A DNA stretch of 64,000 nucleotides from Mucilaginibacter sp. L196 (GCF_009765905.1 NZ_LMUO01000006.1:174676-238675), one strand, 5' to 3'; shown: positions 9,550-18,826, counted from the first letter of the stretch. Numbers and translations: made by a program. Notes: generated from the sequence alone by a model not told the origin.

Positions 9550-11151
9550 TTAGTCAACATTATCGTGCAGGAAAGAGTTGTTATTTCTGATCTCTATTTT
9601 CCCTTCACTATCAGGCAACAAGGAAAAGCGCGATACCTGACTTTCATCAGATGCAGGGGTTTCCTGCAAGGCTATTTCCTTACGTTTGTATGCCGGCACA
9701 CTTTCCATTTCCTGTATGTTGCCGGTACGCAGTTTCATGCTCAGATCTTTTAAGCGCATAATACGCTCGCGAGATTTGCGCAATTGCTCTTCCATTGATT
9801 CTTCTGTTTTCAAATCATCGGCACCAACAACAGGCTCAGGTTCTTTTTCAATTTGCGGCTCCGGTGTCTGAATTTCCGCAGCAGGCTCATAACTGATAGA
9901 TTCCGCTACCTTGAAAGTAAACTCACCCATATCAGGTTCCGCTTCTTCCATTGATGGTTCGTCAGCAAGGTTATATTTTACCGTACCCGAATCTTCGTTG
10001 CGCGATGCGAACAGATCAAATAAGCCGGTTTGCTTTGCTTCTTCTTTTTGCGCAGCATGTTTCATATAAGGTTCGGCAGGTGCGTTTTCCTTTACATGAT
10101 TTATAAATTCATTAACCGGTTTAACCAATGGTGTGTTTTCAGGAACGAGCATGGAAACAATTTTCTTGCTGCTATTCTCTTTTTCACGCTCATCCTTGGT
10201 TTGGAAACCGGTAGCTATAATAGTAACTGATATTTTATCACCTAAATTCTCGTCAACACAATTACCCCATATCAGGTCGGCAGCTAAACCGGCTTCTTCC
10301 TGTATGTAATCGGTAATTATACTTACTTCATCCATAGTTACTTCTGTAGTACCAGAACTGATGTTAAGCAAGATATAACGTGCACCTTCAATCTCGTTAT
10401 CTTTTAATAATGGTGATGACAAAGCGCCCTCAACAGCTTTTAAAGCACGATTTTCGCCTTCGCCGGTTGCACTACCCATTATAGATACGCCGCTATCTTT
10501 CATAACGGTACGTACGTCTTTAAAGTCAACGTTTATATAACCCGGCAACGTGATTATCTCAGCAATACCTTTAGCGGCAGTTGTTAAAATGTTATCTGCT
10601 TGCGCGAATGCTGATCCTAGGGTAAGGTTACCAAATATCTGGCGAAGCCTGTCATTTGAAATCACCAAAAATGAATCGACATATTTTTTCAGTTCTTCCA
10701 TACCGGCATCGGCCTGCATCTTACGGCGTTTGCCTTCGAATGAGAACGGAGTGGTGAAGATACCTACGGTTAATATATCTAACTCACGTGCGGCTTTGGC
10801 AATTATAGGGCTTGCACCTGTACCCGTACCACCGCCCATACCTGCTGTTATAAATAACATTTTGGTATTGGAACCCAGCATTTGTTTTATATCGTCAATG
10901 TTTTCAATAGCCGAGTTTTTGCCTACTTCGGGGATTGAGCCTGCACCCATACCTTCGGTTAGGCTAGCTCCTAATTGTACCTTGTTTGGGATAGGGCTAA
11001 GTTCCAAAGCCTGCGCATCAGTATTACAGATAATAAAGTCGACACCTGTAATGCCTTGCTTGTACATATGGTTTACCGCGTTACCGCCGCCGCCGCCAAC
11101 ACCAATTACTTTGATGATTGATGACTTTTCTTTTAACATCTCGAACTGCAT
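9550..11151 (-). CDS. ftsZ: Cell division GTPase FtsZ
   Basis: A 533-residue tubulin homologue that polymerises into the division ring. The GTP-binding signature GGGTGTG is at 106-112 and the T7 synergy loop NVDFKD at 207-212, so both halves of the GTPase site are present. The globular core ends near residue 320. A long acidic, poorly conserved linker follows, typical of Bacteroidota FtsZ and explaining the length (E. coli 383). Near the C-terminus VPAYKRK resembles the conserved peptide that binds FtsA. Last gene of the cluster, 172 bp after ftsA. Confidence 0.98.
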   Translation of the reverse strand: MQFEMLKEKSSIIKVIGVGGGGGNAVNHMYKQGITGVDFIICNTDAQALELSPIPNKVQLGASLTEGMGAGSIPEVGKNSAIENIDDIKQMLGSNTKMLFITAGMGGGTGTGASPIIAKAARELDILTVGIFTTPFSFEGKRRKMQADAGMEELKKYVDSFLVISNDRLRQIFGNLTLGSAFAQADNILTTAAKGIAEIITLPGYINVDFKDVRTVMKDSGVSIMGSATGEGENRALKAVEGALSSPLLKDNEIEGARYILLNISSGTTEVTMDEVSIITDYIQEEAGLAADLIWGNCVDENLGDKISVTIIATGFQTKDEREKENSSKKIVSMLVPENTPLVKPVNEFINHVKENAPAEPYMKHAAQKEEAKQTGLFDLFASRNEDSGTVKYNLADEPSMEEAEPDMGEFTFKVAESISYEPAAEIQTPEPQIEKEPEPVVGADDLKTEESMEEQLRKSRERIMRLKDLSMKLRTGNIQEMESVPAYKRKEIALQETPASDESQVSRFSLLPDSEGKIEIRNNNSFLHDNVD

Positions 11152-11217
11152 AATCCTTATTTTCAGTTATATCTATTTTGACGAATTATTAGATTTCACT
11201 AATGTAATAATATGACT

Positions 11218-11259
11218 TTTTCCACAAGGTTTTTCCACAATCGTTAACAATGTGGAAAA
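11218..11259. promoter_or_regulatory. Three DnaA-box-like motifs in the ftsA-ftsZ gap
   Basis: TTTTCCACA occurs at 11218-11226 and 11231-11239, and its complement TGTGGAAAA at 11251-11259. All three fit the relaxed DnaA-box consensus TTWTNCACA. The last two form an inverted repeat around an 11-base spacer containing GTTAAC, so a stem-loop in the ftsZ leader is the alternative reading. The site lies about 70-110 bases upstream of ftsZ. Confidence 0.5.
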
Positions 11260-11323
11260 GTTACTATATGTGAATAAGTATACTAATCACAATCAATTTT
11301 GATGTGTTTAGCTTTATTTATTC

Positions 11324-12670
11324 TTATTTTAAAAAGTCCTCATCCTTTATATCATCCTTTATAAACTTTTTACTTCCTTCCAGAATTTTGGCAAATAAAC
11401 CGCCGGTTTTTCTTTCCTCGACAACTTTAGTTTTTTCAACTTTTAACTCAGTAGCAGACTGTGTTTGTCCGTTATATTCCATTTTCTGGATGCCTTTTAT
11501 CAACAGGCCTATACCTGTTGCAAACATTGGGCTTTGTAGCTCTTCGTATATATTTTTTGGCAACACCTCATTTTTCGCCAAATGCTCGTTAGGGTATCCT
11601 ACACGGCAATCTAAACCGGTAACATACTCTACCAATTGTGTCAGGTGTTTAAGCTGTGCGCCACCACCTGTTATTACTATACCTGCTATCAGTTTTTTCT
11701 CATAACCCGAAGATTTGATCTCGTAATACACATGCTCAACGATCTCTTCCATACGGGCCTGGATAACAAAAGCCAGGTTTTTAACAGATATTTCTTTTGG
11801 CTCACGCCCACGTAATCCGGGTACACATACAATCTCGTTTTCTTTGTTCTCTTCGGCCAGGGCAGAACCAAACCTTACTTTTAATTGCTCCGCGATATTG
11901 CGCATCACTGAACAGCCCTCGCGGATATCCTCGGTAATGCTGTTGCCACCAAAAGGAATCACAGCGGTATGCCTGATGATGCCCTCGTGGAAAATAGCCA
12001 CATCGGTAGTACCACCACCAACGTCAACCAAAACAACACCGGCTTCTTTTTCCTCATCGCTCAAAACCGACTCAGAAGACGCCAATGGTTCCAGTATCAA
12101 TTCCTGGCTTTCCAGGTTTGCTTTATTTACACACTTTACAATGTTCTTGATAGCAGTAACCTGGCCAGATATAATGTGGAAGTTTGCTTCCAAACGTACA
12201 CCAGCCATACCGATAGGGTCTTTTACACCCGGTTCACTATCTACCGTAAATTCCTGCGGCAATACATGGATGATCTCTTCACCCGGAGGCATTACCAGGT
12301 TGTACATATCCTCAATTAGTTTGTCAATATCCTTGCGGCCGATTTCACTATTTAAATCACGACGGGTTATTAGCCCACGGTGTTGTAAACTTTTGATGTG
12401 CTGACCAGCGATACCCACATTTACCACACGTATCTCTACATTGGATTGTGTGCCCGCAACTTCAACTGCCTGGATGATACCTTGCACGGTTTTGTCAATA
12501 TTTGAAACCATTCCGCGCGTTACACCCGCCGATTCAGCCTTTCCGATACCCAGTATTTCAATCTTCCCGTTTTTGCTTCGGCGGCCAACGATGGCACATA
12601 TTTTTGTAGTTCCGATATCCAACCCTACCACGATTGGCGAACTCTTTTCCTGGCTTAAAACTTTGTCCAT
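11324..12670 (-). CDS. ftsA: Cell division protein FtsA
   Basis: A 448-residue actin-fold ATPase that ties FtsZ filaments to the inner membrane. Seen are the phosphate-1 motif VGLDIGTTKICAIVG (about residue 15), the phosphate-2 motif VLVDVGGGTTDVAIF (about 214) and the adenosine motif IVITGGGAQLKHL (about 335). The C-terminus has an amphipathic stretch LFAKILEGSKKFIKD, the expected membrane-targeting helix. It begins 1 bp after ftsQ ends and is followed by the gap carrying DnaA-box-like motifs. Family length is normal. Confidence 0.97.
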   Translation of the reverse strand: MDKVLSQEKSSPIVVGLDIGTTKICAIVGRRSKNGKIEILGIGKAESAGVTRGMVSNIDKTVQGIIQAVEVAGTQSNVEIRVVNVGIAGQHIKSLQHRGLITRRDLNSEIGRKDIDKLIEDMYNLVMPPGEEIIHVLPQEFTVDSEPGVKDPIGMAGVRLEANFHIISGQVTAIKNIVKCVNKANLESQELILEPLASSESVLSDEEKEAGVVLVDVGGGTTDVAIFHEGIIRHTAVIPFGGNSITEDIREGCSVMRNIAEQLKVRFGSALAEENKENEIVCVPGLRGREPKEISVKNLAFVIQARMEEIVEHVYYEIKSSGYEKKLIAGIVITGGGAQLKHLTQLVEYVTGLDCRVGYPNEHLAKNEVLPKNIYEELQSPMFATGIGLLIKGIQKMEYNGQTQSATELKVEKTKVVEERKTGGLFAKILEGSKKFIKDDIKDEDFLK

Positions 12671-12671
12671 A

Positions 12672-13547
12672 TTATTTCACTATTTGAGATGTGTCTGTAA
12701 TTGTATTAATAGAATTCTTTATCACGCTATCCTTTTTGGCGGCAATAGCGGCAAGCGAATCCTGTTTGGTTATTTGGTTTTTTACACCGATAACCTGGTT
12801 TGCATATTTTATATTTATAATTTTATACATGCCCCACCCTACCTGCGGCAATGCTTTTTTGTAAAAAATCAACAAGTTGTGGAACTTCGCATCCAGCGAA
12901 TCCGCATTACCTAATAATATCCTTTGACTGCCTACACGAGGTATCAGTTCAATTTCGTGTGCCTGATTTACGTAGATCTGCGCTATTTGCGCATCCCAAA
13001 GCGAATCCCTGCGGATATAATCGGCAGTTTTATAAATCTGGGTAGCGATATCAGTATGCAATGTATCTACCTTACCACTAAACGGTTCATCAATAAAACC
13101 GTTAGCTACCAATACCCTCGCGGTAAAGTTATTGGATAACGGAATCTTCAAGCCATGAGAATCCACATAAAAATCCTGATCGTATTGATTCATGATACGC
13201 AATATGGGCTGGCGCTGGGTGATCTCAACCCTGATCACATCATCCATATCAATATAAACCCTCGCAGTTTCAATAAAAGGATTAGCTTTTAGCTTATCCT
13301 CTAATGCATGTATGTTAATATTTTCAATTGGCCTGCCTATTAACGTATGATTTTTTACGTGCAAAATATTATCGATCTCTTGTTGATCAATAAAATATTG
13401 GTTGCCGGGGATATAAACTTTTACATCCTTACAAATAACCTGTGCCTTTTTAATTTCAATGAAACTCATGAGCACAACCACGCCACCCAAGCTGATTAAC
13501 CAGCAAAGGCTTATAAGGATGTACCTAACAATGGGTTTCTTAAACAT
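12672..13547 (-). CDS. ftsQ: Cell division protein FtsQ/DivIB
   Basis: A 291-residue bitopic membrane protein: short cytoplasmic start, one transmembrane helix (about 9-29), then a periplasmic part. The latter carries a POTRA-like region (YFIDQQEIDNIL to NPFIETARVYIDMDDVIRVEI) and the FtsQ beta domain with RQPILRI and DFYVDSHGLKIPL. It links FtsA/FtsZ to the septal synthase through FtsL. Its start overlaps the end of murC by 8 bp and it abuts ftsA, so the three are surely co-transcribed. A weakly conserved family, but context and motifs agree. Confidence 0.93.
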   Translation of the reverse strand: MFKKPIVRYILISLCWLISLGGVVVLMSFIEIKKAQVICKDVKVYIPGNQYFIDQQEIDNILHVKNHTLIGRPIENINIHALEDKLKANPFIETARVYIDMDDVIRVEITQRQPILRIMNQYDQDFYVDSHGLKIPLSNNFTARVLVANGFIDEPFSGKVDTLHTDIATQIYKTADYIRRDSLWDAQIAQIYVNQAHEIELIPRVGSQRILLGNADSLDAKFHNLLIFYKKALPQVGWGMYKIINIKYANQVIGVKNQITKQDSLAAIAAKKDSVIKNSINTITDTSQIVK

Positions 13548-14895
13548 TACTTAAAGCATTTTTTAAAGGTTCAACCAACTGATCAATATCGCCCGCGCCT
13601 ACTGTTAACAATAGGGCTGGTTTTTCATTTGCTATGGCATCAATAGTTTGCTGTTTAGTTAGCTTACGTTTGTTAACTAAATTCATGCGACTTAATATTA
13701 TTTCTGCATCCACACCTTCAATTGGCAACTCGCGGGCCGGGTAAATATCTAACAGGATTAATTCATCCGTCATATCCAGCACTTCGGCAAAGCCATCAGC
13801 AAAATCGCGGGTGCGGGTAAATAAATGTGGTTGGAAAATGGTTACTAATTTTCTGTCTGGGTATAATTTTTTTACGGAGTTGATGGCAGCACGCAATTCT
13901 TCCGGGTGATGCGCGTAATCATCAATATAAACATGCTCCTGCGTTTTCACGATGTACTCAAACCTGCGGTGTACTCCGCGGAATGATGCTAAAGCACTTT
14001 TTATCGCATCATTTTTTACGCCTAAACGTAATGTTGCTTCGATAGCGGCAGTGGCGTTTTCTACATTGTGGAAGCCGGGAATACCTAACTGAATATCTTT
14101 AATATCAGTATTTACATTCCTGAAATCAAAATAGAAACTACCGTTTTCAATACGAATATTTAACGCGATAGCATCGGCGGCATCTTTAATACTATAAGTA
14201 TAACCTGTATCTAAAGGCAAACCTTGTTTATGAATTAAAACGCCGCCTGCTTTTATCTGCGAGGCGAACATTTTAAAAGAATCTGTTAAATGCTGATGAT
14301 CGCCATAAATATCCAGGTGATCGGCGTCCATTGAAGTGATTACCGCGATATCCGGATATAGGGTAAGGAATGAGCGATCATACTCATCTGCCTCAACCAC
14401 TACTATATCGTTTTTACCATAAAGCACATTGCTGTTATAGTTTGATGCGATACCACCCAAAAATGCAGAGCAATCTTTACCAGAATCTTTCAAGATATGG
14501 GCAACCATTGTTGATGTGGTAGTTTTACCATGTGTACCCGCAATAGCTACTGTATATTTTCCTTTGCTTATCAGACCTAAAACCTGTGAGCGTTTAAATA
14601 GTTCAAATCCTCGCTTTTGAAAAAAGCCAACAATTGCCGAATCCTTTGGAATAGCGGGGGTGTAAATTACCAGCGTACCTTCGTCAGGTTGCCGGAAGCT
14701 CATCGGTATCCATTCCTCGTTATCATCAAAAATGATCTGGATGCCTTCGTTTTTCAGTTCATTAGTTAAATCAGTTGAAGTTTTATCGTAACCACAAACA
14801 ATACAGCCTAAATGATGAAAATAGCGCGCAAGGCCACTCATGCCAATGCCGCCTATGCCTACCAAATAAACTCTTTTTATGTTTTGCAGTTCCAT
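13540..14895 (-). CDS. murC: UDP-N-acetylmuramate--L-alanine ligase
   Basis: A 451-residue Mur ligase that adds the first stem amino acid to UDP-MurNAc with ATP. The N-terminal nucleotide-sugar fold shows LVGIGGIGMSGLA. The ATP loop GTHGKTTT is at 120-127, followed by the central-domain motifs VVEADEYDRS and VITSMDADHLD. YAHHPEE in the C-terminal domain is MurC-type. Full length. A terminator-like hairpin lies just upstream, between murG and murC. Confidence 0.97.
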   Translation of the reverse strand: MELQNIKRVYLVGIGGIGMSGLARYFHHLGCIVCGYDKTSTDLTNELKNEGIQIIFDDNEEWIPMSFRQPDEGTLVIYTPAIPKDSAIVGFFQKRGFELFKRSQVLGLISKGKYTVAIAGTHGKTTTSTMVAHILKDSGKDCSAFLGGIASNYNSNVLYGKNDIVVVEADEYDRSFLTLYPDIAVITSMDADHLDIYGDHQHLTDSFKMFASQIKAGGVLIHKQGLPLDTGYTYSIKDAADAIALNIRIENGSFYFDFRNVNTDIKDIQLGIPGFHNVENATAAIEATLRLGVKNDAIKSALASFRGVHRRFEYIVKTQEHVYIDDYAHHPEELRAAINSVKKLYPDRKLVTIFQPHLFTRTRDFADGFAEVLDMTDELILLDIYPARELPIEGVDAEIILSRMNLVNKRKLTKQQTIDAIANEKPALLLTVGAGDIDQLVEPLKNALSNV

Positions 14896-14916
14896 TTTAC
14901 TTTTACTCCTTGTTTC

Positions 14917-14952
14917 AAAAAACCTCTCCCCCGCCTAGCGCGGAGGAAGAGG
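14917..14952 (-). terminator. GC-rich stem-loop with U-tract between murG and murC
   Basis: CCTCTCCCCCGC (14923-14934) pairs with GCGGAGGAAGAGG (14940-14952) with one mismatch and one bulge. Read in the operon direction the stem is followed by TTTTTTG. It looks like an intrinsic terminator or attenuator inside the operon. Confidence 0.55.
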
Positions 14953-14963
14953 CTAAGATTAAA

Positions 14964-16073
14964 CTAATTGTTATTAATTGTTATTTTCATAACTTCTTTC
15001 GCAATCACCTCATCGGCATCAGGCAGTGCCAGTTTACCAATATTATTGCTTAATGTTTTTCGTTTGTCTGTATCATTTAAGAGCTCAATAGCTCTGTATA
15101 TCAATTTTGCTTCGGCATCTCTATCAGCAATAAAAACAGCCGCGTTATCATGTACCAATGCCAGTGCATTTTTAGTTTGATGATCTTCGGCCACATTTGG
15201 CGAAGGCACTAATATCACCGGCTTTTTCACTACGCATAATTCGGCTATTGTACCTGCCCCTGCACGTGATATAATTATATCAGCAGCTGCATAAGCCAGG
15301 TCCATGCGGTTTACAAACTCCATTATGCGAATGTTGGGGTTGTAATCTTCGCCCAGCTTTTCGATGATGCTTTTGTAATAGAATTTACCTGTCTGCCATA
15401 TAACCTGCACATCGGCAGCAATAATCTTATCTAAGCCTGCCATCACGCTATTGTTTAGTGTACGCGCACCCAAACTACCACCTGTTACCAATATCGTTTT
15501 TTTATCGTTGGATAATTTCATCAACTCAATCGCCTGCATTTTCTTGCCTGCGATATCAACCGACTCTTTACGGATAGGGTTGCCGGTTTTGATGATATTT
15601 TTAGCAGGAAAAAACTGCTCCATGCCATCATATGCCACACATATTTTGGCGGCCTTTTTACCCAACCATTTATTGGTAATACCAGCATACGAGTTTTGCT
15701 CCTGTATTAAATAAGGGATGCCTTTGATAGATGCCGCATATAATAACGGCCCCGATGCATACCCCCCCACGCCTACAACCGCATTTGGTCTAAAATCCTT
15801 TATTATTTTTAACGCCTTCCTCAAACTGCCAATCAGTTTGATTGGGAATTGCAGGTTTTTAACTATCGAACCACGCTGTATACCCTGAATATCCAGACCT
15901 ATAATTTTATAACCCGCAGCAGGAACTTTTTCCATTTCCATACGGCCGAGCGCACCTACAAACAAAATCTCGGTTGTTGGATCAAGCTTTTTTAATGCAT
16001 TGGCAATAGCAATAGCCGGGAAGATATGCCCTCCTGTACCACCACCACTTATTATTATTTTTTTGCCTGACAT
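14964..16073 (-). CDS. murG: UDP-GlcNAc--undecaprenyl-PP-MurNAc-pentapeptide GlcNAc transferase
   Basis: A 369-residue GT-B glycosyltransferase that turns lipid I into lipid II on the inner face of the membrane. The N-terminal glycine loop ISGGGTGGHIFPAIAIA (about 8-24) is present. The C-terminal half has the second glycine loop GGSLGARTLNN and the UDP-GlcNAc-binding stretch ISRAGAGTIAEL. Typical length. It lies between ftsW (107 bp upstream) and murC (68 bp downstream); both gaps hold palindromic repeats rather than further genes. Confidence 0.97.
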   Translation of the reverse strand: MSGKKIIISGGGTGGHIFPAIAIANALKKLDPTTEILFVGALGRMEMEKVPAAGYKIIGLDIQGIQRGSIVKNLQFPIKLIGSLRKALKIIKDFRPNAVVGVGGYASGPLLYAASIKGIPYLIQEQNSYAGITNKWLGKKAAKICVAYDGMEQFFPAKNIIKTGNPIRKESVDIAGKKMQAIELMKLSNDKKTILVTGGSLGARTLNNSVMAGLDKIIAADVQVIWQTGKFYYKSIIEKLGEDYNPNIRIMEFVNRMDLAYAAADIIISRAGAGTIAELCVVKKPVILVPSPNVAEDHQTKNALALVHDNAAVFIADRDAEAKLIYRAIELLNDTDKRKTLSNNIGKLALPDADEVIAKEVMKITINNN

Positions 16074-16090
16074 TGCTTTATGTTATATTT

Positions 16091-16149
16091 TCCACCTATG
16101 GCGGAATTAATTTTTATTTTTTCTACCAACATTTTCCGCCTACGACGGA
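16091..16149. repeat. Two short palindromes in the ftsW-murG gap
   Basis: TCCACCTATGGCGGA (16091-16105) and TCCGCCTACGACGGA (16135-16149) are two variants of the palindrome TCCGCCTATGGCGGA, identical at 12 of 15 positions. They lie in the short gap between ftsW and murG and may be degenerate copies of a dispersed palindromic repeat. Confidence 0.5.
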
Positions 16150-16180
16150 TACCTGCCGGTTTTATTACTAATCGCAAAGC

Positions 16181-17332
16181 TTACGCTACTGCTACTTCTC
16201 TTATTTCACCCACTACCACTTTAGCTTCATCATTATCACGACTAACCGATAGTATGATACCAAACGCTATGCTTGTAAACAGTATTGATGTACCACCCAT
16301 ACTTACAAATGGCAAAGGAACACCTGTTACCGGCCCTAAACCTACCGCTACTGCCATATTAGCAAATGCTTGTATGGTTAAGCTAAAACTTAATCCTGCT
16401 GCTAGTAATGTACCGAAGGCTTTTGGCGCTTTGGTAGCGATTTTTATGCAGCGATATAATAAAAATAGGTAAATGGCTATTAATAGAAAGCCACCCACCA
16501 ATCCATATTCTTCAATGATGATGGCATAAATTTCATCTGAGTATGCCTCTGGTAAATAGTTTATCTCGCTACTTTGTCCCGGGCCTTTACCGAAGATACC
16601 GCCTGTGGCGATAGCTATTTTAGCATGATCTGCCTGGTATGATTTATCGGGATTAGCTTTTTCGGGATGCAGAAACGTATCTATACGAGCCATATACACG
16701 TGCCTCCGCGGGCCGAGCATTACTACCGCGCCCAATAATATGGCTCCGGCTAAACAGGTAATGGCAATTTGTTTAACGCTGATACGGCCCATTATTAACA
16801 ACAATATACTTACACCGAACAACATTAAAGCAGTTGAAAGGTTGGCCCATGCGATTAATATAAATACCACGCAAACCGCACCCATAATCGGCACAAAAGA
16901 TTCCTTTACATTCTTGATATTTTCCTGCTTTTTGGAGAGCGTTCTTGCCAGGTACGTAATGAGCGCAAGTTTGGCCAAATCGGATGTTTGGAAACTTAAT
17001 CCCGTACCCGGTATCGCTATCCAACGGCTGGCATCATTCACGTGACTACCGAAAACAAGGGTATAGATCAACAACGGAATAGTTATGTACATCAGTAATT
17101 TTGATATACCTGCATAATAGCGATAATCCAACCGATGACAGATGTACATTAACGCCAAACCGGCAAGCATCATCGCTACGTGTTTCATCAAAATAGACTC
17201 AGCACCTACCCCACGTTTATACGCAAGGCTGCCTATAGCGCTATAAACAGACAGCAACGAAATAACCGAGAGTAATATTACTATCAGCCAGATCCATCTG
17301 TCGCCTTTTGTATTGTTGAGTATCTTATTCAT
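16181..17332 (-). CDS. ftsW: Septal peptidoglycan polymerase FtsW (SEDS family)
   Basis: A 383-residue polytopic membrane protein with about ten hydrophobic segments. It polymerises lipid II at the septum together with FtsI. SEDS-family marks are WIAIPGTGLSFQTSDLAKLALI, a large extracellular loop with YQADHAKIAIATGGIFGKGPGQS, then YAIIIEEYGLVGG and GLGPVTGVPLPFVSMGGTS near the C-terminus. Length and order fit FtsW rather than RodA, and the dcw location settles it. It is separated from murD by 51 bp carrying a direct repeat. Confidence 0.96.
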   Translation of the reverse strand: MNKILNNTKGDRWIWLIVILLSVISLLSVYSAIGSLAYKRGVGAESILMKHVAMMLAGLALMYICHRLDYRYYAGISKLLMYITIPLLIYTLVFGSHVNDASRWIAIPGTGLSFQTSDLAKLALITYLARTLSKKQENIKNVKESFVPIMGAVCVVFILIAWANLSTALMLFGVSILLLIMGRISVKQIAITCLAGAILLGAVVMLGPRRHVYMARIDTFLHPEKANPDKSYQADHAKIAIATGGIFGKGPGQSSEINYLPEAYSDEIYAIIIEEYGLVGGFLLIAIYLFLLYRCIKIATKAPKAFGTLLAAGLSFSLTIQAFANMAVAVGLGPVTGVPLPFVSMGGTSILFTSIAFGIILSVSRDNDEAKVVVGEIREVAVA

Positions 17333-17340
17333 TGTCTTTG

Positions 17341-17374
17341 GATTTCACCGATTTTATTGTGATTTCACCGATTT
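17341..17374. repeat. Direct repeat between murD and ftsW
   Basis: GATTTCACCGATTT occurs at 17341-17354 and again exactly at 17361-17374, a 20-bp period. It fills most of the 51-bp gap and is transcribed within the operon. Confidence 0.7.
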
Positions 17375-17383
17375 ACTTATCTC

Positions 17384-18772
17384 TTATAATTCTTTAACTG
17401 CTTGTTTAAATTGTCTTCCTCTATCTTCATAATTTTTGAAAAGATCGAAGCTTGCGCAGGCTGGTGATAATAAAACCGTATCGCCTTTGGTTGCCAGATG
17501 GTACGACATTTGCACCGCTTCTTCCGCTGATGAAGTGTTTATTATAATGTCAACTACATCTTCAAAAGCAGCATGTATGCGGCTGTTATCTTTACCCAGG
17601 CAAACAATGGCTTTTACCTTTTGCTTAACCAGTTCTTTCAGCATGCTGTAATCGTTACCTTTATCAACGCCACCCAATATCAGGATCACGTCGCTGGTCA
17701 TGCTTTCAAGCGCGTACCATGTTGAATTAACATTGGTAGCTTTTGAATCATTGATGAAACTGATGCCGGAAATCTTTCCAACAGACTCTAATCTATGTTC
17801 AATGTTCTTGAAATTACCCATGCTCTCCCTTAGGGTTTCGTTGCGTAATTCGAGCACTTTTGCTACAATACCTGATGCCATAGAATTGTAGATGTTGTGC
17901 TTGCCTTGCAGGGCCAGTTCGTTGATTGACATTTGAAAATGTTGTTGGTGTGTGTTGATGACAATATTGTCTTTATCGAGATATGCTCCCGGTTCAATGC
18001 TTTTTTCTATCGAAAATGGTAACAATTGTGCCGCAAAGCTCCTCGATTCCATTCCCTTAATGGTTTCAGGATCATCAGCACAATAAATAAAATAATCAGC
18101 CGCGGTTTGATTTTGCGCTACGCGGAATTTGGATGCCACATAGTTCTCCATTTTATAATCATAACGATCTAAATGGTCAGGCGTTATATTTAGCAGTATT
18201 GCAATATCAACCTTGAAATCATACATGTCATCCAGCATAAAACTGCTTAACTCTAATGCATAATACTCGAATTTCTCGGTGGCTACCTGGTAAGCGAAAC
18301 TCTTACCAATATTACCAGCCAGACCTACATTTAAACCCGCATTTTTCAGGATATGATAGGTTAAGCTGGTTGTGGTTGTTTTTCCGTTCGAGCCGGTTAT
18401 ACCGATGATCTTCGCATCAGTATATCTTCCTGCAAATTCAATTTCGGAGATAACCGGTATGTTTTTTTCTTTTATCTTCTTAACGATTGGAGCCTTATCA
18501 GGTATACCTGGGCTTTTTATTACTTCAACAGCTTTTAAAATTTCAGCTTCTGTATGTTGTTGTTCTTCGAAAGGTATATTCCAGTCGGTTAACTGCTTTT
18601 TATAATTATCAGCAATAGCGCCAAAGTCAGATACAAAAACATCATAACCCTGCTGTTTGGCAAGATATGCCGCACCCACACCGCTTTCGCCGGCGCCGAG
18701 GATGGCAATACGCCCCCCAGCCCCCTGAAGGAGTAGTTTTTGATTAGCGGTATGGGTGCTTTCGTTTATCAT
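17384..18772 (-). CDS. murD: UDP-N-acetylmuramoylalanine--D-glutamate ligase
   Basis: A 462-residue Mur ligase that adds D-glutamate to UDP-MurNAc-L-Ala. The dinucleotide-like loop ILGAGESGVGAAYLA starts at residue 24, the ATP loop GSNGKTTTT lies at 127-135, and LNITPDHLDRYD and SKATNVNSTWYALES follow. The first 20 residues (MINESTHTANQKLLLQGAGG) form an extension before the usual start of the fold. Residues LLLQGAGG are encoded by one arm of a GC-rich inverted repeat. ATG at 18772 is the only ATG available upstream of the conserved fold, so this extension is probably translated. Confidence 0.95.
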   Translation of the reverse strand: MINESTHTANQKLLLQGAGGRIAILGAGESGVGAAYLAKQQGYDVFVSDFGAIADNYKKQLTDWNIPFEEQQHTEAEILKAVEVIKSPGIPDKAPIVKKIKEKNIPVISEIEFAGRYTDAKIIGITGSNGKTTTTSLTYHILKNAGLNVGLAGNIGKSFAYQVATEKFEYYALELSSFMLDDMYDFKVDIAILLNITPDHLDRYDYKMENYVASKFRVAQNQTAADYFIYCADDPETIKGMESRSFAAQLLPFSIEKSIEPGAYLDKDNIVINTHQQHFQMSINELALQGKHNIYNSMASGIVAKVLELRNETLRESMGNFKNIEHRLESVGKISGISFINDSKATNVNSTWYALESMTSDVILILGGVDKGNDYSMLKELVKQKVKAIVCLGKDNSRIHAAFEDVVDIIINTSSAEEAVQMSYHLATKGDTVLLSPACASFDLFKNYEDRGRQFKQAVKEL

Positions 18773-18826
18773 TATATATTTATACTCTCTTTATATTTTA
18801 TCCTCCCCCTTCAGGGGATCGGGGGG
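18713..18826. repeat. GC-rich inverted repeat enclosing the murD start codon
   Basis: The arm at 18713-18733 (six C, AG, CCCCCTGAAGGAG) lies inside murD. Its partner at 18803-18826 (CTCCCCCTTCAGGGGATC, six G) lies in the mraY-murD gap. Each arm also contains the small hairpin CCCCTGAAGG(GG). The murD ATG (18770-18772) is in the loop. Confidence 0.75.

Noticed and set aside
10550..11215. A 221-codon open frame antisense to ftsZ
   Set aside because: It is a shadow of the real gene: high Pro/Ile/Ser content, no motif, and the other strand codes for a complete FtsZ.
11844..12404. A 186-codon frame antisense to ftsA
   Set aside because: FtsA is intact on the minus strand with all motifs; this frame has shadow-like composition.
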